From Croceivirga sp. (lineage in GTDB: Bacteria; Bacteroidota; Bacteroidia; Flavobacteriales; Flavobacteriaceae): DNA of 38,558 bases. The DNA is taken from the NCBI GenBank assembly GCA_028284665.1, contig JANQRG010000015.1, positions 1-38,558 of the forward strand, written 5' to 3'. The first letter of the stretch is position 1. Each line of letters opens with the position of its first letter. Made by a program: the position numbers and the translations under genes. The notes below the pieces were generated by a model. That model was not told the origin of the DNA. It did not search any database and saw only the letters and a program-made list of their open reading frames with translations. Below are positions 16,816 to 25,882 of the stretch, piece by piece.

Positions 16816-16976
16816 TTTCTAGATATTGCAGAGTATAAAAATAGTCGGAATCCCCGTAAATCGTTGAGAACAAAAGGTTAAATTTTGATCCGCCACGCAG
16901 GGATCTTTTTTTAGTAATTTTGCTTTCTTCTGGATTATAAACGAAAAAAGCTGTTATTTTCTTTTAAAGCTACTAC

Positions 16977-17621
16977 ATGTTTCTTGAAAATACCGTAAAT
17001 CATAAGGAACAATTTGGATGGATTGAGGTAATCACGGGCTCCATGTTTTCGGGAAAGACGGAGGAACTGATACGGCGACTCAAACGTGCGCAGTTTGCCA
17101 GGCAAAAAGTGGAGATTTTCAAACCTATTGTAGACATAAGGTATAATGAAGAAATGGTAGTTTCCCATGACGCCAATGAAATACGATCTACCCCGGTACC
17201 AGCTGCAGCAAACATCCGGCTATTGGCAGACGACTGCGATGTTGTGGGAATTGATGAAGCGCAATTCTTTGACGACGAAATTGTAGTGGTTTGCAACGAT
17301 TTGGCCAATAGAGGTGTCCGCGTGGTAGTCGCAGGACTTGACATGGACTTTAAAGGAAATCCTTTTGGCCCTATGCCGGCACTTATGGCCACGGCGGAAT
17401 ATGTTACCAAAGTACATGCCGTTTGCACCCGGACCGGGAATTTGGCCAATTATAGCTTTAGAAAATCGGACAACAACAATTTAGTGCTGCTCGGGGAGAC
17501 CGCAGACTACGAACCCCTGAGTCGAGCCGCATTTTATAAAGCAATGCTTCGGGAAAAAATCGATAAAATGGACGTCCGTGCAGAAGAAGTACTCCCAAAA
17601 AAGCGCCTCAAAAATGAATAA
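16977..17621 (+). CDS. tdk: Thymidine kinase (type II, TK1-like)
   Basis: This 214-residue enzyme phosphorylates thymidine to dTMP in nucleoside salvage. The P-loop is [16 protein letters not shown] (about residues 20-35), the Walker B/active-site strand is [13 protein letters not shown], and the lasso region is [29 protein letters not shown]. The structural zinc site of TK1 enzymes normally has four cysteines. Here the first pair is CTRT and the second is replaced by SRAA, so only one cysteine remains. A lone TAATTTTG (16915-16922) fits a -7 promoter element, but no well-spaced -33 box was found. Its last 8 bases overlap the start of alr. Confidence 0.94.
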   Translation: MFLENTVNHKEQFGWIEVITGSMFSGKTEELIRRLKRAQFARQKVEIFKPIVDIRYNEEMVVSHDANEIRSTPVPAAANIRLLADDCDVVGIDEAQFFDDEIVVVCNDLANRGVRVVVAGLDMDFKGNPFGPMPALMATAEYVTKVHAVCTRTGNLANYSFRKSDNNNLVLLGETADYEPLSRAAFYKAMLREKIDKMDVRAEEVLPKKRLKNE

Positions 17622-18720
17622 GCCCGGAGAAACCACATTAGAAATTGATCTTTCCGCGCTTGAGCATAATTTCAATTACCTCAAATCCCGTGTTCCCAAC
17701 GGAATCAAGTTTTTAGCAGTGGTCAAAGCTTTTGCCTACGGCAGTGATATGATTGCCATAGCCAAAAGACTGGAGCAACTTAAGGCAGATTACCTGGCAG
17801 TGGCGTACACAAAGGAAGGGGTGTCTTTGCGAAAGGCTGGAATCCAAATCCCTATTTTGGTGTTGCATCCACAGCCGACAAACTTTGAATTGCTTATTGA
17901 TAATACACTGGAACCCAGTCTATATTCTCCAAGAGTGTTGCAGTTGTTTTTAGCGACAGCGAAGGCTAAGGATCAGGAGCACTATCCAGTACACATTAAA
18001 TTCAACACCGGATTAAATCGGCTGGGGTTTTGGGAAAATGATGTGGCCGATGTGGTGAATCAACTTACCAACCAGCAGAGCATCAAAATAAAAGCGGTAC
18101 TGTCCCATTTAGCTGCTTCCGAAGACAAAAATGAAGCGGAATTCAGTACACTTCAAATTCAACGTTTTCGTACAATTGCTAAAAAACTAAGTTCTCTTTT
18201 GGGATATATGCCTATCCGGCATATGCTAAATACTTCAGGGATCCTTAACTTTCCGGAAGCTGCATTTGAAATGGTGCGAAGCGGTATAGGCCTATATGGC
18301 TATGGCAACCACCCGGAAATTGATGCCAAATTGAAGCCGGTAGCTACCCTTAAAACAGTGATCTCACAACGGCATAAAATAGAACCCGGAGAAAGTGTAG
18401 GATACAACAGGCGCTACAAATCCGATGGCTATCGCGTAACAGCCACTTTACCTCTTGGTCATGCAGATGGGATCGGAAGACAGTATGGAGGTGGAAACAC
18501 CATTGTCTGGGTCAAAGGGAAAAAAGCGCCGATTATTGGCAATGTATGTATGGATATGATCATGATAGACGTAACTGACATTGATTGCAAAGAAGGAGAT
18601 GAGGTGCTTATTTTTGGCAGAGAACATTCGGCTGAAGACTTCGCCAATACAGGAGATACTATCTCTTATGAAGTTTTAACTGCCATTTCGTCCAGGGTGA
18701 AAAGGATAATTAAATCCTAG
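17614..18720 (+). CDS. alr: Alanine racemase
   Basis: This 368-residue PLP-dependent fold-III enzyme makes D-alanine for peptidoglycan. The Schiff-base lysine is K38 in [13 protein letters not shown]. The opposite-face catalytic tyrosine is Y264 in SVGYNRRY, close to Y265 of the Geobacillus enzyme. HMLNTSGI and [11 protein letters not shown] form the rest of the active-site barrel, and [14 protein letters not shown] is in the C-terminal beta-domain. In many Bacteroidota Alr is fused behind MurF; here it is a free-standing protein. The frame is open to 17578, but the ATG at 17614 ([16 protein letters not shown]) matches the family start and overlaps the tdk end by 8 bp, giving coupled translation. 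Confidence 0.95.
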   Translation: MNKPGETTLEIDLSALEHNFNYLKSRVPNGIKFLAVVKAFAYGSDMIAIAKRLEQLKADYLAVAYTKEGVSLRKAGIQIPILVLHPQPTNFELLIDNTLEPSLYSPRVLQLFLATAKAKDQEHYPVHIKFNTGLNRLGFWENDVADVVNQLTNQQSIKIKAVLSHLAASEDKNEAEFSTLQIQRFRTIAKKLSSLLGYMPIRHMLNTSGILNFPEAAFEMVRSGIGLYGYGNHPEIDAKLKPVATLKTVISQRHKIEPGESVGYNRRYKSDGYRVTATLPLGHADGIGRQYGGGNTIVWVKGKKAPIIGNVCMDMIMIDVTDIDCKEGDEVLIFGREHSAEDFANTGDTISYEVLTAISSRVKRIIKS

Positions 18721-18787
18721 GATTTTAGTAACAGCCCTTTACAGATTTTTCGTATTTTCCCTGCAGTAACCATAAAAACTATAAGAA

Positions 18788-19189
18788 ATGCTTAAAGAAT
18801 TTAAGGAGTTTGCCATGAAAGGAAACCTGGTGGATATTGCCGTAGGTTTCGTTATGGGTGCTGCTTTTAACAAGGTGGTAGCCTCTTTTACCGGGGGAAT
18901 TGTCTCACCCTTGATCGGATTATTGTTCGATGCAGACTTCAGGGATTTGAAGTATATTTTAAAAGAAGGAACGATGAATGATACCGGAGAAAAAGTGGGA
19001 GAAGTTGCCGTGCTATATGGAGATTTCCTAACGAATGTTATTGACTTTATCATTGTGGCCTTTGTAATGTTCTTGATCGTAAAGGGCGTAAACAAAATGA
19101 AGAAGAAAGAGGAGCCGGCGCCGGAACCTCCAAAGGGACCTACAGCAGAGGAATTGCTGACAGAAATACGCGATGCTCTTAAAAAGTAA
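18788..19189 (+). CDS. mscL: Large-conductance mechanosensitive channel MscL
   Basis: This 133-residue inner-membrane channel opens under membrane tension to release solutes on osmotic downshock. The N-terminal amphipathic helix and first pore helix read LKEFKEFAMKGNLVDIAVGFVMGAAF, including the constriction-lining region. A periplasmic loop (LKEGTMNDTGEKVGEVAVLYG) is followed by TM2 (FIIVAFVMFLIVKGVNKM) and a charged cytoplasmic bundle helix ending LLTEIRDALKK. Length and motifs are standard. A 67-bp gap follows alr and no clear promoter is visible there. A terminator hairpin lies 53 bp downstream. Confidence 0.97.
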   Translation: MLKEFKEFAMKGNLVDIAVGFVMGAAFNKVVASFTGGIVSPLIGLLFDADFRDLKYILKEGTMNDTGEKVGEVAVLYGDFLTNVIDFIIVAFVMFLIVKGVNKMKKKEEPAPEPPKGPTAEELLTEIRDALKK

Positions 19190-19241
19190 CTAATACTTCC
19201 CAACAAAGGGAATTCCGCTACACCACAATACTGCAAACCTT

Positions 19242-19283
19242 AACCCGTCAGTCTTTTTCGCTAATAGGCTGGCGGTTCTTTTT
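19242..19283 (+). terminator. Intrinsic terminator after mscL
   Basis: AACCCGTCAGTC (19242-19253) pairs with GGCTGGCGGTT (19267-19277) through an 11-bp stem with one bulged C and two G-U pairs, closing a 13-nt loop. The 3' arm is followed by CTTTTT. It ends the mscL transcript. The remaining gap to 19393 shows no feature. Confidence 0.8.
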
Positions 19284-19415
19284 AATGCGACTGTAAATCT
19301 TTTGTTTGCGGTATCGAAATAATCCCTGAGCCAATAGCAGAGCCCCTCACTCTTGATTACTAATTGTTATAAAACCAACATTTTGTTGTTTTTTGAGCAT
19401 TGCTCATAATTTTCC

Positions 19416-19445
19416 TTGCGCAATTCCCATTGTATAGTACATTTG
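19416..19445 (+). promoter_or_regulatory. Promoter of asd (Bacteroidota -33/-7 type)
   Basis: TTG at 19416-19418 and a perfect TAnnTTTG match, TACATTTG at 19438-19445, are separated by 19 bp, the preferred spacing. Initiation near 19451 would give a leader of about 14 nt before the ATG at 19465. A 13-bp palindrome, TGAGCATTGCTCA, lies just upstream at 19394-19406 and could be an operator. Confidence 0.65.
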
Positions 19446-19464
19446 TCCTCTTAAATCTTGAAGT

Positions 19465-20454
19465 ATGAAAGTCGCGGTAGTTGGAGCCACCGGAATGGTA
19501 GGCGAGGTGATGTTAACCGTTTTGGCGGAGCGAGATTTTCCAGTTTCGGAATTGCTCCTGGTCGCCTCTGAACGTTCGGTAGGAAAAAAGTTGTCTTTTA
19601 AAGGTGAAGAATACAGTGTTATCGGTTTGGAAACTGCTGTTGCCGCCCAACCGGATATTGCCATCTTTTCCGCAGGAGGGAGTACTTCATTGGAGTGGGC
19701 TCCAAAGTTTGCAGAACGCGGTACAACCGTTATTGACAATTCCTCCGCTTGGCGAATGGATCCGACAAAGAAGTTAGTGGTGCCGGAAATCAATGCCCGG
19801 GTATTGACGGTTGACGACAAAATTATCGCTAACCCCAACTGCTCTACTATTCAAATGGTTATGGCCTTACATCCCTTGCATGAAAAATACAAAATGCGCC
19901 GTGTGGTAGTATCTACCTACCAATCTGTATCCGGTACCGGAATAAAAGCGGTACAACAGTTGGAGAATGAAACCGCAGGTATTCAGGGAGAAATGGCCTA
20001 TCCCTATCCTATAAACCGAAATGCCTTACCGCATTGTGATGTCTTCCTTGAAAACGGTTATACCAAAGAGGAAATGAAACTGGCGAGGGAACCTCAAAAG
20101 ATCCTGGACGATCGTACTTTTTCCGTAACGGCAACCGCTGTCCGTATTCCTACTGCGGGTGGGCATTCAGAATCCGTCAATGTGGAATTCCATAACGATT
20201 TTGATCTGGGGGATGTACGGAAACTACTCAGCGATACCCCTGGCGTTGTGGTCCAGGATAATCCGGATACCAATACCTATCCTATGCCAGTGTACGCCCA
20301 TAATAAAGATGACGTTTTTGTGGGACGCATCCGTAGGGATGAAACCCAGCGCAATACCTTGAATATGTGGGTTGTGTCCGATAACCTTCGGAAAGGAGCG
20401 GCCACCAATGCCGTTCAAATAGCTGAGTATTTGGTGGAGAACACTTTGGTATAG
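19465..20454 (+). CDS. asd: Aspartate-semialdehyde dehydrogenase
   Basis: This 329-residue enzyme reduces aspartyl phosphate to aspartate semialdehyde with NADPH, the branch point to lysine/diaminopimelate, threonine and methionine. The N-terminal Rossmann motif is VAVVGATGMVGEVML (about residues 3-17). The catalytic cysteine is C126 in IIANPNCSTIQMV. The substrate-binding RIPTAGGHSE region and the histidine of that segment are present in the C-terminal domain, followed by FVGRIRRDE. It is preceded by its own promoter and terminator-isolated from mscL. It converges on the decarboxylase-like gene at 20480 with 25 bp between the stops. Confidence 0.96.
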   Translation: MKVAVVGATGMVGEVMLTVLAERDFPVSELLLVASERSVGKKLSFKGEEYSVIGLETAVAAQPDIAIFSAGGSTSLEWAPKFAERGTTVIDNSSAWRMDPTKKLVVPEINARVLTVDDKIIANPNCSTIQMVMALHPLHEKYKMRRVVVSTYQSVSGTGIKAVQQLENETAGIQGEMAYPYPINRNALPHCDVFLENGYTKEEMKLAREPQKILDDRTFSVTATAVRIPTAGGHSESVNVEFHNDFDLGDVRKLLSDTPGVVVQDNPDTNTYPMPVYAHNKDDVFVGRIRRDETQRNTLNMWVVSDNLRKGAATNAVQIAEYLVENTLV

Positions 20455-20479
20455 CTAAGGAACAAATATCCCGTTGCCC

Positions 20480-21622
20480 TTAATGGCCAAGCAAGCCAAT
20501 CTGCTGTCCTTGCTGAATATTCATGGCGCTGAATATTCCCTTCTGAAAAATAAGAAGGACCGTGGAACCTCCATACGCAAAGTGCCCTACCTTGTCTCCT
20601 TTATAAATCCGTAAGGGCGTTTTATTTGAAACATTTTTAAGGTGCGCCTCAAACACCACTGAACCAATGGTTTGCAATCCTATGGGAATCATACCCACGT
20701 ACCCAAATTCCTCCGTTTCAATAATCAAATAACCGTGCCTAAAATTTTCAAATACGCTATAATCTTTGTTGTACGCAACATTTCCATTGTTGATCATGTC
20801 GGGGATGTCAGGTATTCCAAAAAGGCGATCGCCCACTTTTTCTTTAGACTCTACAACAACTCCTGTAACCGGAGCATGGTAGTGATGATAGTTATCAGGT
20901 TTTAGAAAAACGGCCAAAGCTGTTCCTCCAACAAACGCTTTTGCATATTGGGAATTCCCCAATAAGGCATTCAGATTTAACGTCATTCGTCCTTTTGTCG
21001 GGATCTGTGTATCCAGTGCTAAATCATTATTGATCATATTGATGGCACCATCCGCCGGTGAAACTACCACGGCATTATCGTAAAAACCATCAATTTTCCT
21101 CGCCCCAGGTTTTAGACTTCTTGTAAAGAAATCGTTGAATGAGGTAAAACCACCTGTAGGCGCTTCAAAATCCTCATGCTTTATGGAGGTATCACTCAAC
21201 CACGACGCTATGCCCTTTACAGATTCCGGGCTATCCATAAACTTACCCCGTTGTTCTATAAAATTTAATGACCAACTGTATCCGGGTTCTTCCAAAATAA
21301 ATTTCATCCCATTGGGATTATGATAATAGAGCATGGAAAACTCAATAATCCTATCCAATCCGTTAGTGGTACTCGGTAAAAAATAGAACCATTCATTTAA
21401 AAAGGCGTAGAGATCTTCTATATCCTTTCCCTGCCAGGGATTTGGGGTGCCATCTGGTATATCCTGAAGGTGTTCGAACATTTCTTTCACAACGCGTTGA
21501 AAGTCTTCATTTTCAGAATAGATTTCTTTCAGTTGTTGTACCGGAGGGCTGTCTTTCTGTGATAATGCGGTATTCAGTAGGCAAACACAGAGCAATACAT
21601 AAATAAGCATCTTGAATTTCAT
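20480..21622 (-). CDS. Exported phosphatidylserine decarboxylase-family (PsiD-like) enzyme
   Basis: This 380-residue protein has a cleavable signal peptide (MLIYVLLCVCLLNTALSQ). An N-terminal region of about 140 residues resembles the PSDC domain that precedes the catalytic domain in PsiD-type amino-acid decarboxylases (FTSFNDFFTRSLKPGAR at its end). The catalytic domain has VVSPADGAIN and HHYHAPVTG, which supply the acidic residue and histidine. The self-cleavage site is YGGST, with S353 converted to a pyruvoyl cofactor on a 28-residue alpha chain. Classic Psd acts on phosphatidylserine at the inner membrane, whereas PsiD-like members decarboxylate free amino acids. Secretion to the periplasm is unusual. 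It is divergent from an HxlR regulator across an operator-rich gap. Confidence 0.85.
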   Translation of the reverse strand: MKFKMLIYVLLCVCLLNTALSQKDSPPVQQLKEIYSENEDFQRVVKEMFEHLQDIPDGTPNPWQGKDIEDLYAFLNEWFYFLPSTTNGLDRIIEFSMLYYHNPNGMKFILEEPGYSWSLNFIEQRGKFMDSPESVKGIASWLSDTSIKHEDFEAPTGGFTSFNDFFTRSLKPGARKIDGFYDNAVVVSPADGAINMINNDLALDTQIPTKGRMTLNLNALLGNSQYAKAFVGGTALAVFLKPDNYHHYHAPVTGVVVESKEKVGDRLFGIPDIPDMINNGNVAYNKDYSVFENFRHGYLIIETEEFGYVGMIPIGLQTIGSVVFEAHLKNVSNKTPLRIYKGDKVGHFAYGGSTVLLIFQKGIFSAMNIQQGQQIGLLGH

Positions 21623-21649
21623 CGTATTATCTTTAAATATTGATACATA

Positions 21650-21682
21650 TTTTGTAGCAAAGCTACAAAAAACGTAGCTTTG
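21650..21682 (+). promoter_or_regulatory. hxlR promoter overlapped by dyad operators
   Basis: TTTG at 21651-21654 and TAGCTTTG at 21675-21682 (exact TAnnTTTG) are 20 bp apart, and the ATG follows at 21702. A perfect palindrome TTTTGTAGC-AAA-GCTACAAAA fills 21650-21670. A second inverted repeat AAAGCTAC-N7-GTAGCTTT spans 21659-21681, so three GTAGC-type half-sites cover the promoter from -33 to -7. This layout suits repression by the adjacent HxlR protein, acting on itself and probably on the divergent decarboxylase gene (inference). Confidence 0.68.
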
Positions 21683-21701
21683 TTATTCAAAAATCTAGTT
21701 A

Positions 21702-22043
21702 ATGAAATTACCAATTCCCGGACAACCGGTTAGGGGATCCAAATCAGGACAACCTATAATGGCGCTTTTAGATCTTTTAGGTCGGAACTGGGCCATGGGA
21801 ATAATCTGGCACCTTTACAATGGTCCAAGCACGTTCAGAAAGCTTCAGGAATATTGTGAATCCATCTCTCCCACTACTTTGAACAAACGATTGAAGGAGC
21901 TAAAGGAATCCTATTTGATTGAAAGAACCCTGGAAGGTTACGTATTAACACAGCAAGGGAAAGAATTATTTGAACTGATCGAGCCTTTAGGGGGTTGGGC
22001 AAGAAAAACCTGGGCTAAAAACTTTGAAAAACCACAACCATGA
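21702..22043 (+). CDS. HxlR family winged-helix transcriptional regulator
   Basis: This 113-residue protein is a single HxlR/MarR-like winged helix-turn-helix. Hallmark pieces are IMALLDLLGRNWAMGIIWHLYNG, FRKLQEYCESISPTTLNKRLKELKE (recognition helix and wing) and the C-terminal LTQQGKELFELIEPLGGWA dimer helix. Family members often sense aldehydes, disulfide or quinone electrophiles, but no redox cysteine pair stands out here (only C46 in EYCES). It shares its final four bases (ATGA) with the DinB gene, so the two are co-translated. It is divergent from the exported decarboxylase, its most likely second target. Confidence 0.9.
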   Translation: MKLPIPGQPVRGSKSGQPIMALLDLLGRNWAMGIIWHLYNGPSTFRKLQEYCESISPTTLNKRLKELKESYLIERTLEGYVLTQQGKELFELIEPLGGWARKTWAKNFEKPQP

Positions 22044-22594
22044 GAGTAATTCAAAAACCTGCCCCTAACGAATATCCGGAGTATTCAAAGATCTACATGA
22101 ATCTGCTGCAGGATGACGGCAAAGTTCTGGAGCATCTCTGGAACAATTTTCTCTCAATTAAGGCTTTTATTTATGCTTTAACAGAAAAAACACTCTTGTA
22201 TCGCTATGCTCCCGATAAATGGACGATAAAAGAGATCCTTGTTCATTTAATTGATGATGAACGTATCTTTTCCTATCGGGCGCTTCGATATGCCCGGAAC
22301 GACAGTACTCCCTTACATGGATTTGATCAAGATCATTATGCCCGATACTCTGACGCCAATCAACGGTCCCTGGACAGCATTTTTGAGGAATATGAGTTTG
22401 TCCGAAAATCCACGCTCCATTTGTTTAACAATTTGCCGGAGCACAGCTTTATGCGAAAAGGCTGCGGAATAGATTCTGATGGTAGTGTTATTAACGAAAG
22501 AACCGTAAGAGCTTTGGCGTATCACATAGCGGGTCATGAACTTAGACACTTCAACATAATAAAAGAGCGCTATGTGAACCAGGGGAACTTGTGA
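22040..22594 (+). CDS. DinB family protein
   Basis: This 184-residue DinB-fold protein has the three metal-ligand histidines in the expected places: KEILVHLIDDERIFSYRALRYARND (first), and ALAYHIAGHELRHFNIIKERY (second and third, the H-x3-H-like pair near the C-terminus). The family is a four-helix bundle that often uses thiol cofactors such as bacillithiol or mycothiol, or acts as an esterase or transferase. The role here is unknown. Start overlap of 4 bp with the HxlR gene means coupled translation, and the pair may respond to the same stress. It is not closely similar to the other DinB-fold gene at 13328. Confidence 0.86.
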   Translation: MRVIQKPAPNEYPEYSKIYMNLLQDDGKVLEHLWNNFLSIKAFIYALTEKTLLYRYAPDKWTIKEILVHLIDDERIFSYRALRYARNDSTPLHGFDQDHYARYSDANQRSLDSIFEEYEFVRKSTLHLFNNLPEHSFMRKGCGIDSDGSVINERTVRALAYHIAGHELRHFNIIKERYVNQGNL

Positions 22595-22677
22595 TTGTTA
22601 AAATACGTTAAGATGATCGTTTTGCAAGTTTTTTGCATCCATATGTGATATTTTAGAACATCAAAATTGGATCTAAA

Positions 22678-24831
22678 GTGAAAAAACTTATCATACTGTT
22701 TGCAGTAGCCATCCTTATGGCTTGTACTACAGAAACTAAAAGAACCCCTATAGCCGTGAATTATCCCGTAACCAAAAAAGTTGATTCGGTTGACACTTAT
22801 TTTGAAACCCCGGTAACCGATCCTTTTCGTTGGCTAGAAGATGACAGGAGCGAGGAAACCGAAGCCTGGGTCAAAGAACAAAATAGTGTCACTTTTGGGT
22901 ATTTGGAAAAAATTCCCTTCCGTAAGGATCTGAAAAAACGCCTTGAGCAACTTTGGAATTATGAAAAATTGGGCGCTCCTTTTAAAGAGGGGGACTACAC
23001 CTATTTCTATAAAAATGACGGTCTTCAAAATCAATATGTGGTGTACCGGAAAAAGGAGGATGGTGAAGCGGAGGTATTTTTAGATCCCAACACTTTTTCG
23101 GAAGATGGCACCACTTCCATGATGGGTTTAAGCTTCACTAAAGACGGCTCCAAAGCTGCTTACTTAATTTCCGAGGGAGGAAGTGACTGGAGAAAAGGGA
23201 TTGTAATCAATTCCGAAAGTAGGGAAATAGTAGAAGACACTTTGGTCGATATCAAATTCAGCGGTATTTCCTGGAGAGGCAACGAGGGCTTTTTTTATTC
23301 CAGCTATGATAAACCCGAAGGGAGTGAGCTTTCAGCTAAAACAGATCAGCATAAGCTTTATTATCACAAGCTGGGGACACCTCAATCCGAAGATGAAGTG
23401 ATTTTTGGGGGTACACCAGAGGAAAAACATCGTTATGTTGGTGGATACCTTTCTGAAGATGAACGATACCTCTTTATTACTGCTTCTACCTCAACCTCTG
23501 GGAACAAGTTGTTTCTTAAAGATTTGACACAAGCCAGCAGCCCATTAGTAACGGTACTGGATAACACGGATTCAGACAGCTATGTTATTGAAAATGATGG
23601 CGCCAAATTATATCTGGTGACCAACTTAAACGCCCCTAACAAAAAAATCGTAGTAACAGATGCTTCCAATCCTACCCCCGAGAATTGGGAGGACTTTATC
23701 CCGGAAACCGAACATGTACTGACTACAGGTACAGGAGGAGGTTACTTCTTTACGGAATATATGGTAGATGCGATCTCCAAGGTGTTGCAATATGATTATG
23801 AAGGCAATATGATTCGTGAGGTAGAATTACCAGGCGTAGGTAGTGCAGGTGGTTTTGGTGGAAAAAAAGAAGAGAAGGAGTTCTATTTCTCATTTACCAA
23901 CTACAACACTCCCGGATCTTCTTACAAGTACAATGTGGAAACCGGAGCATACGAACAGTATTGGAAGCCTGAAATTGATTTCAATCCGGAAGATTATACT
24001 TCCACCCAGGTATTTTACACCTCAAAAGACGGCACAAAAGTACCTATGATCATCACCCACAAGAAGGGAATTGCCTTAAACGGTAACAACCCCACCATCT
24101 TGTACGGTTATGGAGGATTTAATATCAGCCTTACGCCTTCGTTCAGCATAGTTAATGCTGTTTGGATGGAGCAGGGCGGGATATATGCTGTCCCCAACCT
24201 TCGTGGTGGTGGTGAGTATGGAAAAAAATGGCATTTAGCAGGTACCAAAATGCAAAAACAAAATGTTTTTGATGATTTCATTGCCGCTGCAGAATACCTT
24301 ATTGAAAACAAATACACTTCCAAAGAATACCTCGCCATACGTGGAGGGTCTAACGGAGGACTACTGGTGGGCGCTACAATGACCCAACGACCGGATCTTA
24401 TGCAAGTAGCCCTTCCCGCCGTTGGGGTATTGGACATGTTGCGATATCATACCTTCACTGCAGGTGCGGGATGGGCTTATGATTATGGCACTGCTGAAGA
24501 AAGTAAAGAAATGTTTGAATACTTAAAGGGATATTCTCCGGTACACAACGTGGCCACAGAAACCGAATATCCGGCCACACTAGTTACCACGGGGGATCAT
24601 GACGATAGAGTGGTTCCGGCGCATAGCTTCAAGTTTGCAGCGGAACTACAGGAAAAACAAAGTGGAGATAATCCCACCCTCATACGTATTGAGACCAAAG
24701 CAGGTCATGGCGCAGGTACCCCGGTAAGCAAAACCATAGAACAATATGCGGATATTTTTGGATTCACCTTGTACAATATGGGGTATGATGAATTGCCAAA
24801 CCAAGCGGTTGTAAAGAAATTTAAAGATTAA
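22678..24831 (+). CDS. Prolyl oligopeptidase family serine peptidase, lipoprotein
   Basis: This 717-residue S9 peptidase starts at GTG. It carries a lipoprotein signal ([13 protein letters not shown], lipobox cysteine at residue 16), so it is probably periplasmic and membrane-anchored. Residues about 40-440 form the seven-bladed propeller, opening with [18 protein letters not shown]. The catalytic alpha/beta-hydrolase domain contains the triad S558 in RGGSNGG, D642 in HDDRVV and H677 in KAGHGAG, closely matching porcine POP positions. It cleaves after proline in short peptides. It follows the hxlR/dinB pair by 83 bp without overlap. A hairpin terminator follows the stop. Confidence 0.95.
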   Translation: MKKLIILFAVAILMACTTETKRTPIAVNYPVTKKVDSVDTYFETPVTDPFRWLEDDRSEETEAWVKEQNSVTFGYLEKIPFRKDLKKRLEQLWNYEKLGAPFKEGDYTYFYKNDGLQNQYVVYRKKEDGEAEVFLDPNTFSEDGTTSMMGLSFTKDGSKAAYLISEGGSDWRKGIVINSESREIVEDTLVDIKFSGISWRGNEGFFYSSYDKPEGSELSAKTDQHKLYYHKLGTPQSEDEVIFGGTPEEKHRYVGGYLSEDERYLFITASTSTSGNKLFLKDLTQASSPLVTVLDNTDSDSYVIENDGAKLYLVTNLNAPNKKIVVTDASNPTPENWEDFIPETEHVLTTGTGGGYFFTEYMVDAISKVLQYDYEGNMIREVELPGVGSAGGFGGKKEEKEFYFSFTNYNTPGSSYKYNVETGAYEQYWKPEIDFNPEDYTSTQVFYTSKDGTKVPMIITHKKGIALNGNNPTILYGYGGFNISLTPSFSIVNAVWMEQGGIYAVPNLRGGGEYGKKWHLAGTKMQKQNVFDDFIAAAEYLIENKYTSKEYLAIRGGSNGGLLVGATMTQRPDLMQVALPAVGVLDMLRYHTFTAGAGWAYDYGTAEESKEMFEYLKGYSPVHNVATETEYPATLVTTGDHDDRVVPAHSFKFAAELQEKQSGDNPTLIRIETKAGHGAGTPVSKTIEQYADIFGFTLYNMGYDELPNQAVVKKFKD

Positions 24832-24850
24832 AAATCCTATTACTCCTGGT

Positions 24851-24886
24851 AAAAATCCGTTTCTTCTGGAGGCGGATTTTTGTTTT
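24851..24886 (+). terminator. Intrinsic terminator after the prolyl oligopeptidase gene
   Basis: AAAAATCCG (24851-24859) and CGGATTTTT (24873-24881) are perfectly complementary, separated by a 13-nt loop and followed by GTTTT. It lies 19 bp after the peptidase stop and just before the ABC ATPase start at 24896. Confidence 0.75.
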
Positions 24887-24895
24887 CAAGAAAGT

Positions 24896-25882
24896 ATGTT
24901 AAACGTCGATTCCATTTCCTTCGCCTACCATAGTCGTCCTGTTTTGGAAGACATTTCTTTTGAACTGCCCCAGGGACAACATTTAGCAGTGCTTGGCGAA
25001 AGTGGTTCTGGAAAAAGCACTTTACTAAAAGCACTTTATGGCATTCTTGCCATTGAAAAAGGAGCGATCCATTGGGGAAGTAAAAAGGTTTTGGGCCCAA
25101 ATTTTAATCTCATCCCGGGAGAAAACTATATGAAGTATGTGGCCCAGGACCTGCAATTGATGCCCTACACCTCGGTTGCTGAAAATATCGGTCAACATTT
25201 ATCGGTATTTCAACAGGAAGAGCATCATGCGAGAATTACAGAACTCTTAGAGATCATTGAAATGCAGGATTACGCCCAGGTAAAGATCAAAAATCTGAGC
25301 GGTGGTCAAAAACAAAGGGTAGCCATAGCAAAAGCCCTTGCACAAGAACCGGAGCTGCTGCTTTTAGACGAACCTTTTAGCGGTATTGACCAATTCAAAA
25401 AAAATGCCTTGCGGCAATCCTTATTTCCCTACCTGAAAAAAAAGGGCATTACGGTTATTAACGCAACACATGATCCGGAAGATGTTTTGCCCTTTGCTAG
25501 CATGGCAATGATCATCAAAGATGGAAAGACAGTGGATTATGGCGCGATCAACGATATCTATCTTCACCCTAAAACGCCTTACGTAGCTTCCCTGTTTGGA
25601 GACGCCAATAGTATTCCATTGCATTTTTTAGATCCTAACTATTTTACAGATAAACCGTTGATCGTTTATCCTCATGAACTCGCCGTGACCACACAAGCCC
25701 CACTTATTGTTCTCGTTCAGGATAACTTTTTTAAAGGTGGATTTTATCTTATCAAAGCCTTGCATGAGACGGAATTGCCTATTTGGTTCCAACACAACAA
25801 GCCCATACTCCCGGGTACAAAGATCGCACTGCAAGTCGCGTCGGAAACACTTCGTAATAGAATAGAAAGACGACATGGATAA
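24896..25882 (+). CDS. Orphan ABC transporter ATP-binding protein (PotA/FbpC-like)
   Basis: This 328-residue nucleotide-binding protein has Walker A GESGSGKS (34-41), a Q-loop in VAQDLQLMPY, signature LSGGQKQRVAIAKAL, Walker B LLLLDEP and the H-loop ATHDPED. The last 100 residues start with ASLFGDANSIPLHF and contain IVYPHELAV, echoing the F-G-E-A-N and VRPE landmarks of the regulatory TOBE domain in iron, spermidine and sulfate importer ATPases. No permease or binding protein is next to it, so it is an orphan ATPase whose partner must be elsewhere. It overlaps arfB by 8 bp. Alternatively it could be a non-transport ABC protein, but the C-terminal domain argues for import. Confidence 0.86.
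   Translation: MLNVDSISFAYHSRPVLEDISFELPQGQHLAVLGESGSGKSTLLKALYGILAIEKGAIHWGSKKVLGPNFNLIPGENYMKYVAQDLQLMPYTSVAENIGQHLSVFQQEEHHARITELLEIIEMQDYAQVKIKNLSGGQKQRVAIAKALAQEPELLLLDEPFSGIDQFKKNALRQSLFPYLKKKGITVINATHDPEDVLPFASMAMIIKDGKTVDYGAINDIYLHPKTPYVASLFGDANSIPLHFLDPNYFTDKPLIVYPHELAVTTQAPLIVLVQDNFFKGGFYLIKALHETELPIWFQHNKPILPGTKIALQVASETLRNRIERRHG

Noticed and set aside
16883-16922. Full -33/-7 promoter for tdk
   Set aside because: The -7 element TAATTTTG is good, but the nearest TTTG is 27 bp upstream, outside the usual spacing, so only the -7 match is mentioned under the gene.
17000-17449. 149-codon minus-strand frame opposite tdk
   Set aside because: It mirrors the thymidine kinase coding sequence and has a serine/threonine-rich composition typical of a shadow frame.
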